A DNA stretch of 64,000 nt. It comes from Rhizobium jaguaris. GTDB lineage: Bacteria; Pseudomonadota; Alphaproteobacteria; Rhizobiales; Rhizobiaceae. The notes beneath the pieces were generated by a model, which searched no databases, was not told the origin of the DNA, and was given only the letters and a program-made list of their open reading frames with translations. The position numbers and the translations under genes were made by a program. The DNA is taken from NCBI RefSeq assembly GCF_003627755.1, contig NZ_CP032694.1:1417501-1481500 (forward strand). Direction: 5' to 3'. Positions 35,952 through 45,179 of this stretch are shown piece after piece; within the stretch, counting starts at the first letter, position 1, and the number at the start of each line of letters is the position of its first letter.

Positions 35952-38900
35952 TCAATCAAGAAACGGCAATACGACGAGCGTGCCTGGATCGAGGTTGTGT
36001 CGGGTGCACACATCCTGTGCAAGCGTGAAATACCGTTCCGCCTCATCCATGTCGTCGCGCTCGAGGCTCAATGTCGCTAGGCCATCATAGCACGGAAAGA
36101 GTAGTTGCGGCTCGTCAATTTCCTTCGCAACCTCAAGGGCTTCCTCGTAATACTTCTGAGCTAGCTTCGGCTGCCCGTGGCATTGATGGATCTGTCCAAG
36201 GACGATCAATGGCACGGAGAGATGGCCGCGCTGATCGAGCGCCCGGTCGATTTCGACCGCCTTCTCCGCTGCCGGCACACCCTCGGTGGCACAGCGATGG
36301 GTGAAGGTGCAGCAGGAAACGGCGAGATTGGCGAGAAGGCGGGCCTGGAAGCCGAGATCGCCGATCCGGGTCGCAACCTCCAGTCCGCGCCGGCAGACCT
36401 TGATGGCGGTGGCAGGATCGACAATCGTGTAGAGGACGCCGAGATTGGAATAGGCGCGACAGGCGGCACTTTGCAGATCGGCCTGTTCGGCCACGGACAA
36501 GCTGCGCTCCACTTCCTGTACGGCATCGCGACGACGTCCGAGCCGCGCAAGTGCCACACCCTTGGTATTCAGCGCCTCGGCCATGGCACGCGCCGCCTCC
36601 CGTCCAGCCTCGGTCGTCCCGTCGATCGGTAACGTTTGCAGACATTGCAGGGCCTGCGTCGCCCATTCGGCGGCGGCGGCCTGGTCGCCCATGCGGAAAG
36701 CCAGATAGCCGCGCTCCTGCAGAAGATGCGCATGTTCGACCGGCGCATTGATTGTCGCGATCATGGCTGCGGCCTCGGCGCAATGCGCCTCCGCTTGGTC
36801 GCGGCGCCCCGCATCGAGATGCAAACGGCCGACTTTTCGCAATATCCTCGCGGCAGAGATCCGATCATCTCGGGTGCGGTGGATCGCCAGCGCTCGCTGA
36901 TAATGGTTGACGGCGGCATCACGGAGACCGGCTGGGCCGCAGAGATCGGCAAGCCGCTCCAGAAGCGCCAATTGCTCCGGCGTCACCTCCGGCTCGTCTG
37001 CAAAGGCGGCAAGTGCCTGACGGTAGAGGCGCATGGCATCGTCGTTGGCGTAGGTCTTGCGTGCCAGATCGCCCGCTGCCATCAGGTAGGTAGCCCCCTT
37101 GGCCCTCTCAGCGGTCAGACTGAAGTGATGGCCGAGTTGCGCCAGATGTTCGGGCCGGTCGGGCACCGAACCATATTGGCGTTCCAGAACCTGGCCGATC
37201 CGGCCATGAAGCTCCATGCGCCGTTGCAGCAGGAGATTATGGTAGATGACGGCGTGCAACAGGGACTGGCTGAAGCGGTAGGCGGGAGAAACGCCGGCAT
37301 CAGGTCCGCGCATTTCCTCGATGATGTTGGCATCGCAAAGATAATCCAGCGCCGCGTCGACAGCAGCCGGGTCGGTGGCGACAGTGCGGAGCAGGGCGGT
37401 CTCGAACTTCGGGCCGACAACCGCCGCTTCCTGCGCCAACCGTCTTATCTCCTGCGGCAGGCGATCGACGCGGGCGAGCAACAGGGCCTGCAGATTCACC
37501 GGAATATCAACATCTGTGTCTTCCGCCGCAACATGCCAGCGCTGACCGTCATTGTGCAGCGTACCCATGTCGATCAGTCCCCGAAGGATCTCTTCGATGA
37601 AAAGCGGATTGCCGCCAGCGCGGTCGAGGATGCGCTTGCGCATCGTGCTCGGCAATTTGCCATGACTTTCGCCAAAAAAGGCAGCAAGCAGCTTCTGCCC
37701 ATCGGCTGCGTTCAACGGGCCGAGACGTTGCACGGTGACGCTGACACGATTGGAGTCCAGCGGGTCCATCTGCGATGTCGGCCGGTAGATCGCAAGCAGC
37801 ATCAGCCGGCTGCGCTCCAGCCGATCCAGCATGAAGCGAAGCACTTCCAGCGAGGCGGCATCCGCCCAATGCAGATCCTCGATGACAAGCAGCAGAGGAC
37901 CCTGCGCCAGCCGCCGCTCGAAGACGGTGCGGACCGCATAGAAGATCTGCCGCCGCAATTGCTCCGGCTCGATATGCCGCATCGCTCCACTGGGGTCGCC
38001 AAGGCCGAGGACATGCAGAAAAAGCGGCAAAAGCCCGTCGATGTCCTGCTGCGTGAGATCGAGCGCGCGGAACCCCGCCGCTAGCAGCTGACGCGTCCTA
38101 TCGAGATTATCCCGCTCGCCGATGCCGTAAGCGCTGCGTACGACAGCGCCAAGCGTGCCATAGGATTGTTCGCCAAGCGGGGAGCAGGTCGCTTTGCGGA
38201 TGGCGAGGCCCTGGAAACGGGCGGCATTGCCGGCTATTCCAATGAATTCGTTGACCAGCCGCGATTTGCCGATACCCGCTTCGCCGATCAGGCGGACAAG
38301 CTGTGCCGCACCGCCGCAGGCGAGATCAAGGCACGTCAGCAGCCGCGACAATTCCGTATCCCGTCCGATCATCGGCGCCTGAAGGCCGAAACTTTCGAGC
38401 CCGCGCGCCGTATACGGCGCCTCCAATGCTCCCGTCAGCCGATGAACAAGAACGTTGCCGCTTTTGCCGCGCAACGTTTGCGCGCCGAGACTCTCGAAAG
38501 CAAAGGCATGTCGGGTGAGGCGATAGGTCAGCGGCCCGATGAGGATATCGTTTTCACCCGCCATGGATTGCAGGCGTTGAGCGGTGTTCACAGTGTCGCC
38601 GGTCACGGAATAGGATTTGGTACTGACCGCGCCAAAGCTGCCGGTGACAACAGGGCCGCTGTTAATGCCGATATGCAGGCGCAGCGGCACGCCGGCGCGT
38701 GATTGCCAGCGTTCGCCGACCTCAGTCGCCCGATCGATCATATTGAGTGCGGCGTTGAGCGCCCTTATCGGATCGTCCTCATGCGCGACCGGCGCACCGA
38801 ACAGCGCCAACAGCGCGTCGCCAACGAATTTGTCGACGAAGCCGCCATAAGCCTCGACCGCCTGAGTCATCTCTTCGAACAATTCGTTCTGCAGCACCCG

Positions 38901-39221
38901 CATCACTTCCGGGTCGATCTGCTCGCTCAGTGTCGTGAAGCCGCAGAGATCGGCAAAGAGCACCGTCACCGGCCGCCGGTCGGCCTCACTATCCGATTTT
39001 GACGATATAGCCTCGATGTTCGGCTTGGTTGTGGGTTGGGCTTTGTCGGAAATCGAGGCGCCGCATCTGGGGCAGAAGGCAAAATCAGGCTGGCAGGGAA
39101 AGCCGCAGGCAGCGCAGGAGACAGGTTGCCTTGCGCCGCATCGCGGACAGAAAGCAAAACCACTCTGAATATCGAAACCGCAACCGGCGCACTCCAACGG
39201 ACGCACCTCGCGAAAGCCCAT
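35952..39221 (-). CDS. Zinc-ribbon / class III adenylate cyclase / AAA-ATPase / TPR protein (about 1089 aa)
   Basis: A large signalling protein. From the N-terminus: a double zinc ribbon (CAGCGF...FCPRCG, then CAACGF...FCPRCG); a class III nucleotide cyclase domain with FADLCGFTTLS and KFVGDALLALFG, supplying the two metal-binding Asp positions; an AAA/NB-ARC-like ATPase with Walker A GEAGIGKSRL and Walker B LLLVIEDLHWAD; then a long TPR array. The layout matches 'adenylate/guanylate cyclase with ATPase and TPR' proteins common in rhizobia. The start is uncertain: 39221 (MGFREV) is chosen, with 39305 and others in frame. Cyclase activity is plausible but not proven; signals are unknown. Confidence 0.85.
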   Translation of the reverse strand: MGFREVRPLECAGCGFDIQSGFAFCPRCGARQPVSCAACGFPCQPDFAFCPRCGASISDKAQPTTKPNIEAISSKSDSEADRRPVTVLFADLCGFTTLSEQIDPEVMRVLQNELFEEMTQAVEAYGGFVDKFVGDALLALFGAPVAHEDDPIRALNAALNMIDRATEVGERWQSRAGVPLRLHIGINSGPVVTGSFGAVSTKSYSVTGDTVNTAQRLQSMAGENDILIGPLTYRLTRHAFAFESLGAQTLRGKSGNVLVHRLTGALEAPYTARGLESFGLQAPMIGRDTELSRLLTCLDLACGGAAQLVRLIGEAGIGKSRLVNEFIGIAGNAARFQGLAIRKATCSPLGEQSYGTLGAVVRSAYGIGERDNLDRTRQLLAAGFRALDLTQQDIDGLLPLFLHVLGLGDPSGAMRHIEPEQLRRQIFYAVRTVFERRLAQGPLLLVIEDLHWADAASLEVLRFMLDRLERSRLMLLAIYRPTSQMDPLDSNRVSVTVQRLGPLNAADGQKLLAAFFGESHGKLPSTMRKRILDRAGGNPLFIEEILRGLIDMGTLHNDGQRWHVAAEDTDVDIPVNLQALLLARVDRLPQEIRRLAQEAAVVGPKFETALLRTVATDPAAVDAALDYLCDANIIEEMRGPDAGVSPAYRFSQSLLHAVIYHNLLLQRRMELHGRIGQVLERQYGSVPDRPEHLAQLGHHFSLTAERAKGATYLMAAGDLARKTYANDDAMRLYRQALAAFADEPEVTPEQLALLERLADLCGPAGLRDAAVNHYQRALAIHRTRDDRISAARILRKVGRLHLDAGRRDQAEAHCAEAAAMIATINAPVEHAHLLQERGYLAFRMGDQAAAAEWATQALQCLQTLPIDGTTEAGREAARAMAEALNTKGVALARLGRRRDAVQEVERSLSVAEQADLQSAACRAYSNLGVLYTIVDPATAIKVCRRGLEVATRIGDLGFQARLLANLAVSCCTFTHRCATEGVPAAEKAVEIDRALDQRGHLSVPLIVLGQIHQCHGQPKLAQKYYEEALEVAKEIDEPQLLFPCYDGLATLSLERDDMDEAERYFTLAQDVCTRHNLDPGTLVVLPFLD

Positions 39222-39330
39222 GTGTTGCGGCTGTTTCAACCGCAACCAACGGGCTTCAAAATAAAGGACGACCATGAACATGAACCTGCTGCCCCGGGCC
39301 TGCAAGTACCAAACATGGGTGGCGGAGCGA

Positions 39331-40179
39331 CTATCGCCGCTTGAATGCCCAGCCCTGCGGCCGTTCCTCGATTACCGTCACGTTATCGCCGATCTTCACC
39401 GAGCCTTCGCCGCGCGGTACGGCATTCCAGCCGAAGAGGGGGCCAGGGACACGGCGATCCGCGGACATGCGGACGCGCCCCATGGCGGGTATCGGGTTTG
39501 GAACGTCGCGCGAGCCGGTTTTCTGGTCCTGTGTCGTCATGATGCAGCGGGCGCAGGGCTTGACGAGATCGAGACGAATGCCGCCGATCTCGATCGCCGC
39601 CCAGCGATCCTCGGGCCAATCCTCATCGCAGTCGATGACGATGTTGGGGCGGAAGCGCTCCATGCCGACCGAGCCCTCGCCATGGGCGGCAAGGTCGGCA
39701 TTCAGCGCCTTCAGCGAGCCGGTGGTGGTGATCAGGATCTGGTATCCGTCGGTAAAGGTGACTGGCGTCTCGGCACCAGCCCATTCCGGATTGGCGATGC
39801 GCTTCGCGAAGCTGTCGAAGAAGACAAGCTTGACCTCACGCCCGAGCCAGGCCGACAGCGCCTTGTTCGTCTCATCATCGGCGACGGAAGCGTTGACGAC
39901 GGACTTCCAGACGTCCACCTCCATTCGGTTCTCCGGGTGCGGTGGCGGGACGATGATGTCGGCCTTGCCCTCCATTTTGAGGCGCAAGTGGGAGGGGCCG
40001 GGCTGGATGTCGATGCGCGCAAGATCCTGCAATTCGCGTTGAGTGATGAAATGACCGGAGGGGTCGACCAGCATGGCGCGACGATCGCCGATGAGGCCGA
40101 AAGCGTCGATAGTGGCGGATGGAATGGCAATGCCACGTGCGCTCTTGAGCGGATAGATGAAGAGATCGCTGACGCGCAT
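39331..40179 (-). CDS. MOSC-domain protein (282 aa)
   Basis: It consists of an N-terminal MOSC beta-barrel (MRVSDLFIYPLKSARGI) and a C-terminal MOSC domain containing RPNIVIDCDEDWPEDRW and the conserved cysteine in LVKPCARCIMTTQD. This is the YcbX/mARC type, in which the Cys coordinates molybdenum cofactor, so an N-hydroxylated-base reductase or sulfur-transfer role is likely. It starts 10 bases after the HD gene's stop, on the same strand, so the two are probably co-transcribed. Confidence 0.88.
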   Translation of the reverse strand: MRVSDLFIYPLKSARGIAIPSATIDAFGLIGDRRAMLVDPSGHFITQRELQDLARIDIQPGPSHLRLKMEGKADIIVPPPHPENRMEVDVWKSVVNASVADDETNKALSAWLGREVKLVFFDSFAKRIANPEWAGAETPVTFTDGYQILITTTGSLKALNADLAAHGEGSVGMERFRPNIVIDCDEDWPEDRWAAIEIGGIRLDLVKPCARCIMTTQDQKTGSRDVPNPIPAMGRVRMSADRRVPGPLFGWNAVPRGEGSVKIGDNVTVIEERPQGWAFKRR

Positions 40180-40188
40180 GAATAGCCC

Positions 40189-40842
40189 TCAGATTTCGTC
40201 GATGAACATTGCCAGCACCGTTTTCAACCGGTCGTGCCGCTCGCCCGCGAACCTGCGGCCGGTTTCGGTCTGGAATCCATCCGCCAGTTTGAACAGCTTT
40301 GTCTCGAAATGGTCAATGGCAAAGCGCTTGTCGTCCAAAGGCCGCTCTGTGGCGAGAGGATCAAAGGGATCGTAGAGGCCGGAGCCCAGGCGGCCTGCGA
40401 TATAGAAACAACGGGCAGCACCGACCATGCCGATTGCATCCAGCCGGTCGGCATCCTGCAGCATTTTCGCCTCCAAGGTTTCCGGCGGAATATTGGCGGA
40501 GAAGCTGTGCGTGGTGATGGCATGTGCCGCGGCGGCGATATCCTCGCCAGTCCACCCAAGCTCTCCTAAAATGCCCGAGGCCTTCTCGGCCGCAAGTCTC
40601 GATGCTTGCGCGCGATAAGGCGAATTCTTCTCCACTGCGACGCAGTCATGCAGCAATACGGCGGCGGCGAGGATACGGGCATTGCCGCCTTCTTGGGCCT
40701 GGATGGACATGGCGTTCTTGAAGACGCGCAGGATGTGAGCGATGTCGTGCGAGCCGTCGTCGCCATCGGCCGCATGCGGCATGAGGTCTGCAGCCAGCGT
40801 TTCGAACGGGGCAAAGGCCCGCGCCATTTTGTTGGTGTCCAT
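40189..40842 (-). CDS. HD-domain phosphohydrolase (217 aa)
   Basis: A metal-dependent HD-superfamily protein of the YedJ/YpgQ type. The first His and ligands lie in SHDIAHILRVFKNA, and the HD pair is LAAAVLLHDCVA, with later DADRLDAIGMVGAAR supplying the last Asp. This layout is that of nucleotide phosphohydrolases. The ATG at 40842 (MDTNKMARAF) is chosen; the upstream frame is not family-like. It sits between DUF2339 and MOSC on the same strand, probably an operon. Substrate unknown. Confidence 0.87.
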   Translation of the reverse strand: MDTNKMARAFAPFETLAADLMPHAADGDDGSHDIAHILRVFKNAMSIQAQEGGNARILAAAVLLHDCVAVEKNSPYRAQASRLAAEKASGILGELGWTGEDIAAAAHAITTHSFSANIPPETLEAKMLQDADRLDAIGMVGAARCFYIAGRLGSGLYDPFDPLATERPLDDKRFAIDHFETKLFKLADGFQTETGRRFAGERHDRLKTVLAMFIDEI

Positions 40843-40915
40843 CTTCGGCCCCGTATCGGAATGATCTGTCGGAATGATCCTGCGCGTTCCTATCGAGCGT
40901 AGAGATTCGCCGCAA

Positions 40916-43669
40916 TCATTCCGTCGCTTTCTTGCCGGTGAGGACCTTCTGATAGAACAGTCCAATGCCGATCAGCACCGCGCCGAGGCCGATGAAGGAC
41001 AGCGCGCGCAGAAAGCCTTCCAGGTTCGCCATGTCGATGAGGAAAACCTTCACGACAGCGACGAATACCAGCACAGCCGACGCGATACGCAGGCTGCGGG
41101 CATCGAAGCGCGCGCCGAGCCAGAGCAGGGCAATGCCGATCAGCAGCCAGACGACGGAGTAGGAATAGAGTTCTCCCTGGATGAAGCCGTTCCAGAACGG
41201 GATATATTCGCCCTGCCAGAAGCGGCGCACGGACAGCGTTGCCCACGCGAAGCCCATGACCGCGCCGGCGACCGCAAGCATCGTCACATAAGGCAGCGGC
41301 CGCCTGCTCCGCGCATAGAGCGCCAATCCGCCATAGGCGAGCGCCGGCAGAAGATAGCCAAGCATCAGGAGGTTGAAGAAAGGAATCCGGCCCGTGCTTT
41401 CGCCTGTCATGAAGGGATTGAGCCCGAACAGATGCAGCGTCAGGATCAGGATGACGGAGAGGACGCCGAGCGCCATTCCGCCATAACGAAAAACGGGGCT
41501 CGATGCGCTGAGATCGAGCGCCATCAGCGTCGCCGAGGCGCCGATCGCCAGCAATGTGTAGATCGATTGTTCGCCAAGTGTCGGAACGTTCGCGTTCAAG
41601 ACGCCACGGTTCATCGCATGGCGCACCAGGATGGCGATGGTCAGCAGTACCAGGAAGCTCGCAAGCGCCTGCAGGGTGTTGCGCAGTTTGAGGTCCGGCG
41701 AACGCCTGACCTCGAAGGCAGACCAGACGGCGAGTGCCGCGGGGATACCGTAACCGGCAAGCAGCATGTTGAAGACTGGCGTGGTGCCGAGCTCACCGGG
41801 ATCGACGATGGTCGGCCGCCAGGCGATGCGACCCAGGACGATGATCAACGCGGCGACCATCATCCAAGGCAAGGCCGGCCACGAGCGGGCGCGTCCAGCC
41901 CAGAGAAAGGCCATGCCAAGCACCGGCAGCAGGATCGTCGGGAGGGCATCATGGGTCAGTGCGTGCAGGGCGAAGACGAAAGCGGCGAAAGAACCGGCGG
42001 CGAGGATATTGGTCGGCAGCGCTATCTTCTCTTCGAGGGATCGGCGATCCTGCCATTCGGCGAGCGCCAGCAGAACAATACTAAGCCCGATGCCGTAGAA
42101 CCCAAGCAGCCAGTCGCGCGTCCAATTGCCGAAGGTGACATAGCTGATCACCGCGATCGTCAGCGGCGTGGCGACCATGATGATGCTCCACAGCGCCGCA
42201 AAGGGTCTCTCGCTTTCGCCAAAACGCCTGAGAAAGAAGAAGCCGACAAGGACGAAGATCGCGCCGAGCCCGAGACCATCGTAGACCACAAGATGGGATA
42301 ACGCCGGAACGATCTGCACTATGTTCAACTCCGCTCCGATCTCGGGCTGCATCAGAGCGACGAACATGCCGAATCCGGCTGACGTGGCTGCCAAGATCGC
42401 TGCCCAGGCCGCATATGTGCGGCTGGCGCCGAAGGCCGCGACCGTTGCAACAATCGCAGCAAAGGGAAAGGAAGCATTCGGGAGCGGGTAACCGTTCAAA
42501 AGACTGTAGGCAAGCAATGATAAGGCGACTGCGGCGGCGCCGATGGATGCTGTCAGCGTTATTCCAAGCGGCGCGCGCCTCAGGAACGCTGTCCAATGGC
42601 TGGCGGGCGAGGAGGCCGACGGTTCTTCGGTTTCGGCCGATCCGGCACTTTCCTCGGCCGTTGCTGTTGCTTCATAGCGTCCCGGCCAAATGAAAATCGT
42701 GCCGGTCATCATTGCCAGCATGGTTAGGGTGACCGGTGTCAAATCGGCCGCGTCGCTGTTGAAGATATACAGCAGCGGCCAGAGGCTGAGGAGAGCATTG
42801 GCGAAGGACGGCACGATGTGCCAGCGGCGCAGGCGCGATGCTGCAATGGTGGCGAGCCAGGTGAAGACGAGATAACCGAACAGCGTCCAGGGTCTCGGCG
42901 CCGTTGAGGCAATCAGCGCCGGTGTAATCATCGAGGCCAATAGCCCGAGACCCGCAAGCGCCTGTCCATGCAGCAGCGACAGCCCAAGCGTGGCGAGTGA
43001 GATCAGCCCCAGAAGGATGAAGGCGGCGGCCGGTCCGATAAAGCCGTAAATGCCATGGGCGGCATAGGTCGAGCCGAACAGCGCCACGACGCCAGCCGCT
43101 GTCAGTACGCCGGGAATCATCGCGTTCTGGAAGGTATTGGCGAGCACCGGCTCGGACCGGTGTCGGATGATTTCGCCGGTAGCAACGAGCACCAAGCCGA
43201 AGATGGCGGCAAGCACCAGCCGCACGGCAGGACTGAGCAGGCCGCTCTCGATCGAATATTTGACCAGGAAGATGCCGCCGAGCGCCAGTGCGATACCGCC
43301 CACCCAGACGGCCCAGCGGGCACCGATCGCGCTCTCCAGGCTTTCCTGTTTTTGCGCAAGCGCGGGGGCAATAACACCCGCCTCTTGCTGTTGAGCGCTA
43401 CCTGCAGCGAAGGTCGTTTCTTTCACATCGGCGGCTGGCTCGGGGGCGGTTTCGGTCGATGGCTCTGTTGAAATGTCGGGGGGCTCGGAGACTGTCGCAG
43501 CGGACTCTGCCGCCGTTGCTGATTCGCCGATTCCGGCAGGCGGCACATGGCCGGCAAGCGCATTTTGCAGCTCTAGAACGCGGCTTTCCAGCCGTTGTAG
43601 CCTTAGATTGTAGCGCCGCAGGATCACAATGCCCACGACCACAACCAGAATCAGCAACAGGTCCATCAT
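40916..43669 (-). CDS. DUF2339-family polytopic membrane protein (917 aa)
   Basis: A very hydrophobic protein with an N-terminal anchor (about 1-18), a coiled-coil-like stretch (RYNLRLQRLESRVLELQNAL), an acidic Glu/Ala/Pro linker to about residue 100, and then a long series of more than 20 predicted helices to the C-terminus. SAIGARWAVWVGGIALALGG, at the start of the membrane part, is the family's most recognisable segment. DUF2339 proteins have no established function. The gene is the first of a minus-strand run DUF2339-HD-MOSC. Confidence 0.85.
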   Translation of the reverse strand: MMDLLLILVVVVGIVILRRYNLRLQRLESRVLELQNALAGHVPPAGIGESATAAESAATVSEPPDISTEPSTETAPEPAADVKETTFAAGSAQQQEAGVIAPALAQKQESLESAIGARWAVWVGGIALALGGIFLVKYSIESGLLSPAVRLVLAAIFGLVLVATGEIIRHRSEPVLANTFQNAMIPGVLTAAGVVALFGSTYAAHGIYGFIGPAAAFILLGLISLATLGLSLLHGQALAGLGLLASMITPALIASTAPRPWTLFGYLVFTWLATIAASRLRRWHIVPSFANALLSLWPLLYIFNSDAADLTPVTLTMLAMMTGTIFIWPGRYEATATAEESAGSAETEEPSASSPASHWTAFLRRAPLGITLTASIGAAAVALSLLAYSLLNGYPLPNASFPFAAIVATVAAFGASRTYAAWAAILAATSAGFGMFVALMQPEIGAELNIVQIVPALSHLVVYDGLGLGAIFVLVGFFFLRRFGESERPFAALWSIIMVATPLTIAVISYVTFGNWTRDWLLGFYGIGLSIVLLALAEWQDRRSLEEKIALPTNILAAGSFAAFVFALHALTHDALPTILLPVLGMAFLWAGRARSWPALPWMMVAALIIVLGRIAWRPTIVDPGELGTTPVFNMLLAGYGIPAALAVWSAFEVRRSPDLKLRNTLQALASFLVLLTIAILVRHAMNRGVLNANVPTLGEQSIYTLLAIGASATLMALDLSASSPVFRYGGMALGVLSVILILTLHLFGLNPFMTGESTGRIPFFNLLMLGYLLPALAYGGLALYARSRRPLPYVTMLAVAGAVMGFAWATLSVRRFWQGEYIPFWNGFIQGELYSYSVVWLLIGIALLWLGARFDARSLRIASAVLVFVAVVKVFLIDMANLEGFLRALSFIGLGAVLIGIGLFYQKVLTGKKATE

Positions 43670-43842
43670 GTCCCTCCAAGGGCTTCTGTCGCCACATTAT
43701 ACGAAATGCGCGGAACAGTAAGGCTTATCAGGCTGATTTCCCCTATGATTTCAGAGGATTACGCAACGAAAAGTGATATGCTTCGCATAACGGACTACTG
43801 CAAGCTTATTAGTAAATTGCGATTTATAACTTGGGAACTATT

Positions 43843-43926
43843 GTTAATAGTCATTAACAATTCGTCTTTACCCGAGCGGCAAATCAGCCTATCAAACACA
43901 TACAGCTTAACCAGAATGTATTGCGT
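43843..43926 (+). promoter_or_regulatory. Shared promoter block upstream of EF-hand gene 1
   Basis: Contains the palindrome GTTAAT-AGTC-ATTAAC (43843-43858), then AAATCAGCCTATC (43881-43893) and GTATTGCGT (43918-43926), 45 bases before the start at 43971. The same three blocks in the same order and near-equal spacing lie upstream of EF-hand gene 2. TTAA-N6/7-TTAA resembles a CtrA-type site, but that identity is inference. Confidence 0.65.
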
Positions 43927-43970
43927 ACAAACGACGTCGCATGAGGCGGCTCCTACCCTAGGAGGTTTGT

Positions 43971-44300
43971 ATGTCCCATGTATCTTCCACCAACAGTTCT
44001 TATCCTTATCGCGGCACGCTTTCGCGACTCGATGCGAATGGCGACGGAGTTTTGAGTCAAGAAGAGCGCAAAGCCGATGAGCGTCCGGGCATTCTCGAAA
44101 CCGATGCGATCACAAGCGGCAAAACGAACGGCGCAATGGGCAGCCTTATGGCAAAGCTCATGCAACTGCCCGGTGGTGGCGCCACGCTGACGAACACATC
44201 GCCCGAGGCCGGTAACGCTGGCGATCTTGGCCTGCTGACGCCGATGGATGCCTATAACAGCACCTACGGTCAGTACGACACGGACAGCATGGCGGCCTGA
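43971..44300 (+). CDS. EF-hand protein with C-terminal TYGQYD motif, paralogue 1 (109 aa)
   Basis: A small acidic protein with one EF-hand calcium loop at residues about 21-32 (DANGDGVLSQEE, all ligand positions filled). The rest is Gly/Ser/Thr-rich and probably disordered, ending in DAYNSTYGQYDTDSMAA. It has no signal peptide. The tail motif TYGQYD and the MS..SS start are shared with the 45180 gene. AGGAGG lies six bases before the start. The family is unrecognised. Calcium binding is well supported by the loop; localisation is not known. Confidence 0.78.
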   Translation: MSHVSSTNSSYPYRGTLSRLDANGDGVLSQEERKADERPGILETDAITSGKTNGAMGSLMAKLMQLPGGGATLTNTSPEAGNAGDLGLLTPMDAYNSTYGQYDTDSMAA

Positions 44301-44443
44301 CCGACCGTTTTGCTCAAATCATTGTGGCGGTTCGCCGGTCAGCGGCGGACCGCTTATTTGTGTTCGGAACTCACTCATTTCTCCCTTGCGGGAACACCCA
44401 TCCCCCTGATGCGTTGCATTGACGTCAAACGGGAGGATGTTCC

Positions 44444-44950
44444 ATGAGGACTATCATTATCGCCGCAGCTCTGGCTTTGGCAGCAAGCCTGCCTGCGATG
44501 GCGCAGGACAGGCAGACGGCGGTTGCCAATTTCGTCGGTCCCGACGGCAAACAAGCCGGGCGCGCGGTTCTGACTGAGGCGAAGACGGGTGTCCTGATCG
44601 AACTCGACATCTCCGGCCTACCGGTTAACCGCTGGGTGGCTTTCCACATCCATGAGAACAACCGTTGTGATCATACGCACGGGTTCGAATCTGCCGGCGG
44701 CCATTACAATCCCACCAATGCCGAGCATGGCTTGCTCGCGGCAAACGGCCCGCATGCCGGTGACATGCCCAATCAATATGTCGATCAGGATGGCAAGCTA
44801 CGGGCGCAGGTATTCAACGGCATGGTGAAGCTCGACGGCAAGAACGGCATTCGCGGCCGAACGCTGATGATCCATGCGGAGTCGGATGACTACCGCAGCC
44901 AACCCGTTGGCGGCGCCGGCAAACGGCTGGCTTGCGCGGTCATCGAATAG
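44444..44950 (+). CDS. sodC: Cu/Zn superoxide dismutase-family protein (168 aa)
   Basis: A periplasmic enzyme converting superoxide to oxygen and peroxide. The signal peptide MRTIIIAAALALAASLPAMA ends before QDRQ. Copper/zinc ligands are visible in FHIHENNRCDHTHGFESAGGH, with the Cys of this loop pairing with the Cys in KRLACAVIE at the C-terminus, and a late ligand His lies in LMIHAESDDYR. The conserved electrostatic Arg is hard to place, so activity is likely rather than certain. It lies between two EF-hand genes, all on the plus strand. GGGAGG precedes the start. Confidence 0.88.
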   Translation: MRTIIIAAALALAASLPAMAQDRQTAVANFVGPDGKQAGRAVLTEAKTGVLIELDISGLPVNRWVAFHIHENNRCDHTHGFESAGGHYNPTNAEHGLLAANGPHAGDMPNQYVDQDGKLRAQVFNGMVKLDGKNGIRGRTLMIHAESDDYRSQPVGGAGKRLACAVIE

Positions 44951-45056
44951 CTTGCGCAAGGGTGATTCGGGCATTCGTCTTGATTCTTGCCAAGCGCTGG
45001 TTGTCTTCCTTGCGCGGATGCCCACCGCCAATATGATTCGATGCCTGTCAATTGGG

Positions 45057-45137
45057 GTTAATGATCAATTAACACCTATCTTTGACCACTCCTGAAAATC
45101 GGCCTATCCTATCGGCATTTCAACGAACGTACTGCGT
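45057..45137 (+). promoter_or_regulatory. Shared promoter block upstream of EF-hand gene 2
   Basis: Palindrome GTTAAT-GATCA-ATTAAC (45057-45073), then AAATCGGCCTATC (45096-45108) and GTACTGCGT (45129-45137), 43 bases before the start at 45180. Matches the block before the 43971 gene. Confidence 0.65.
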
Positions 45138-45179
45138 CTCACCGAAAACGCCCGATGGCGTTTACTTTAGGAGATTTGG

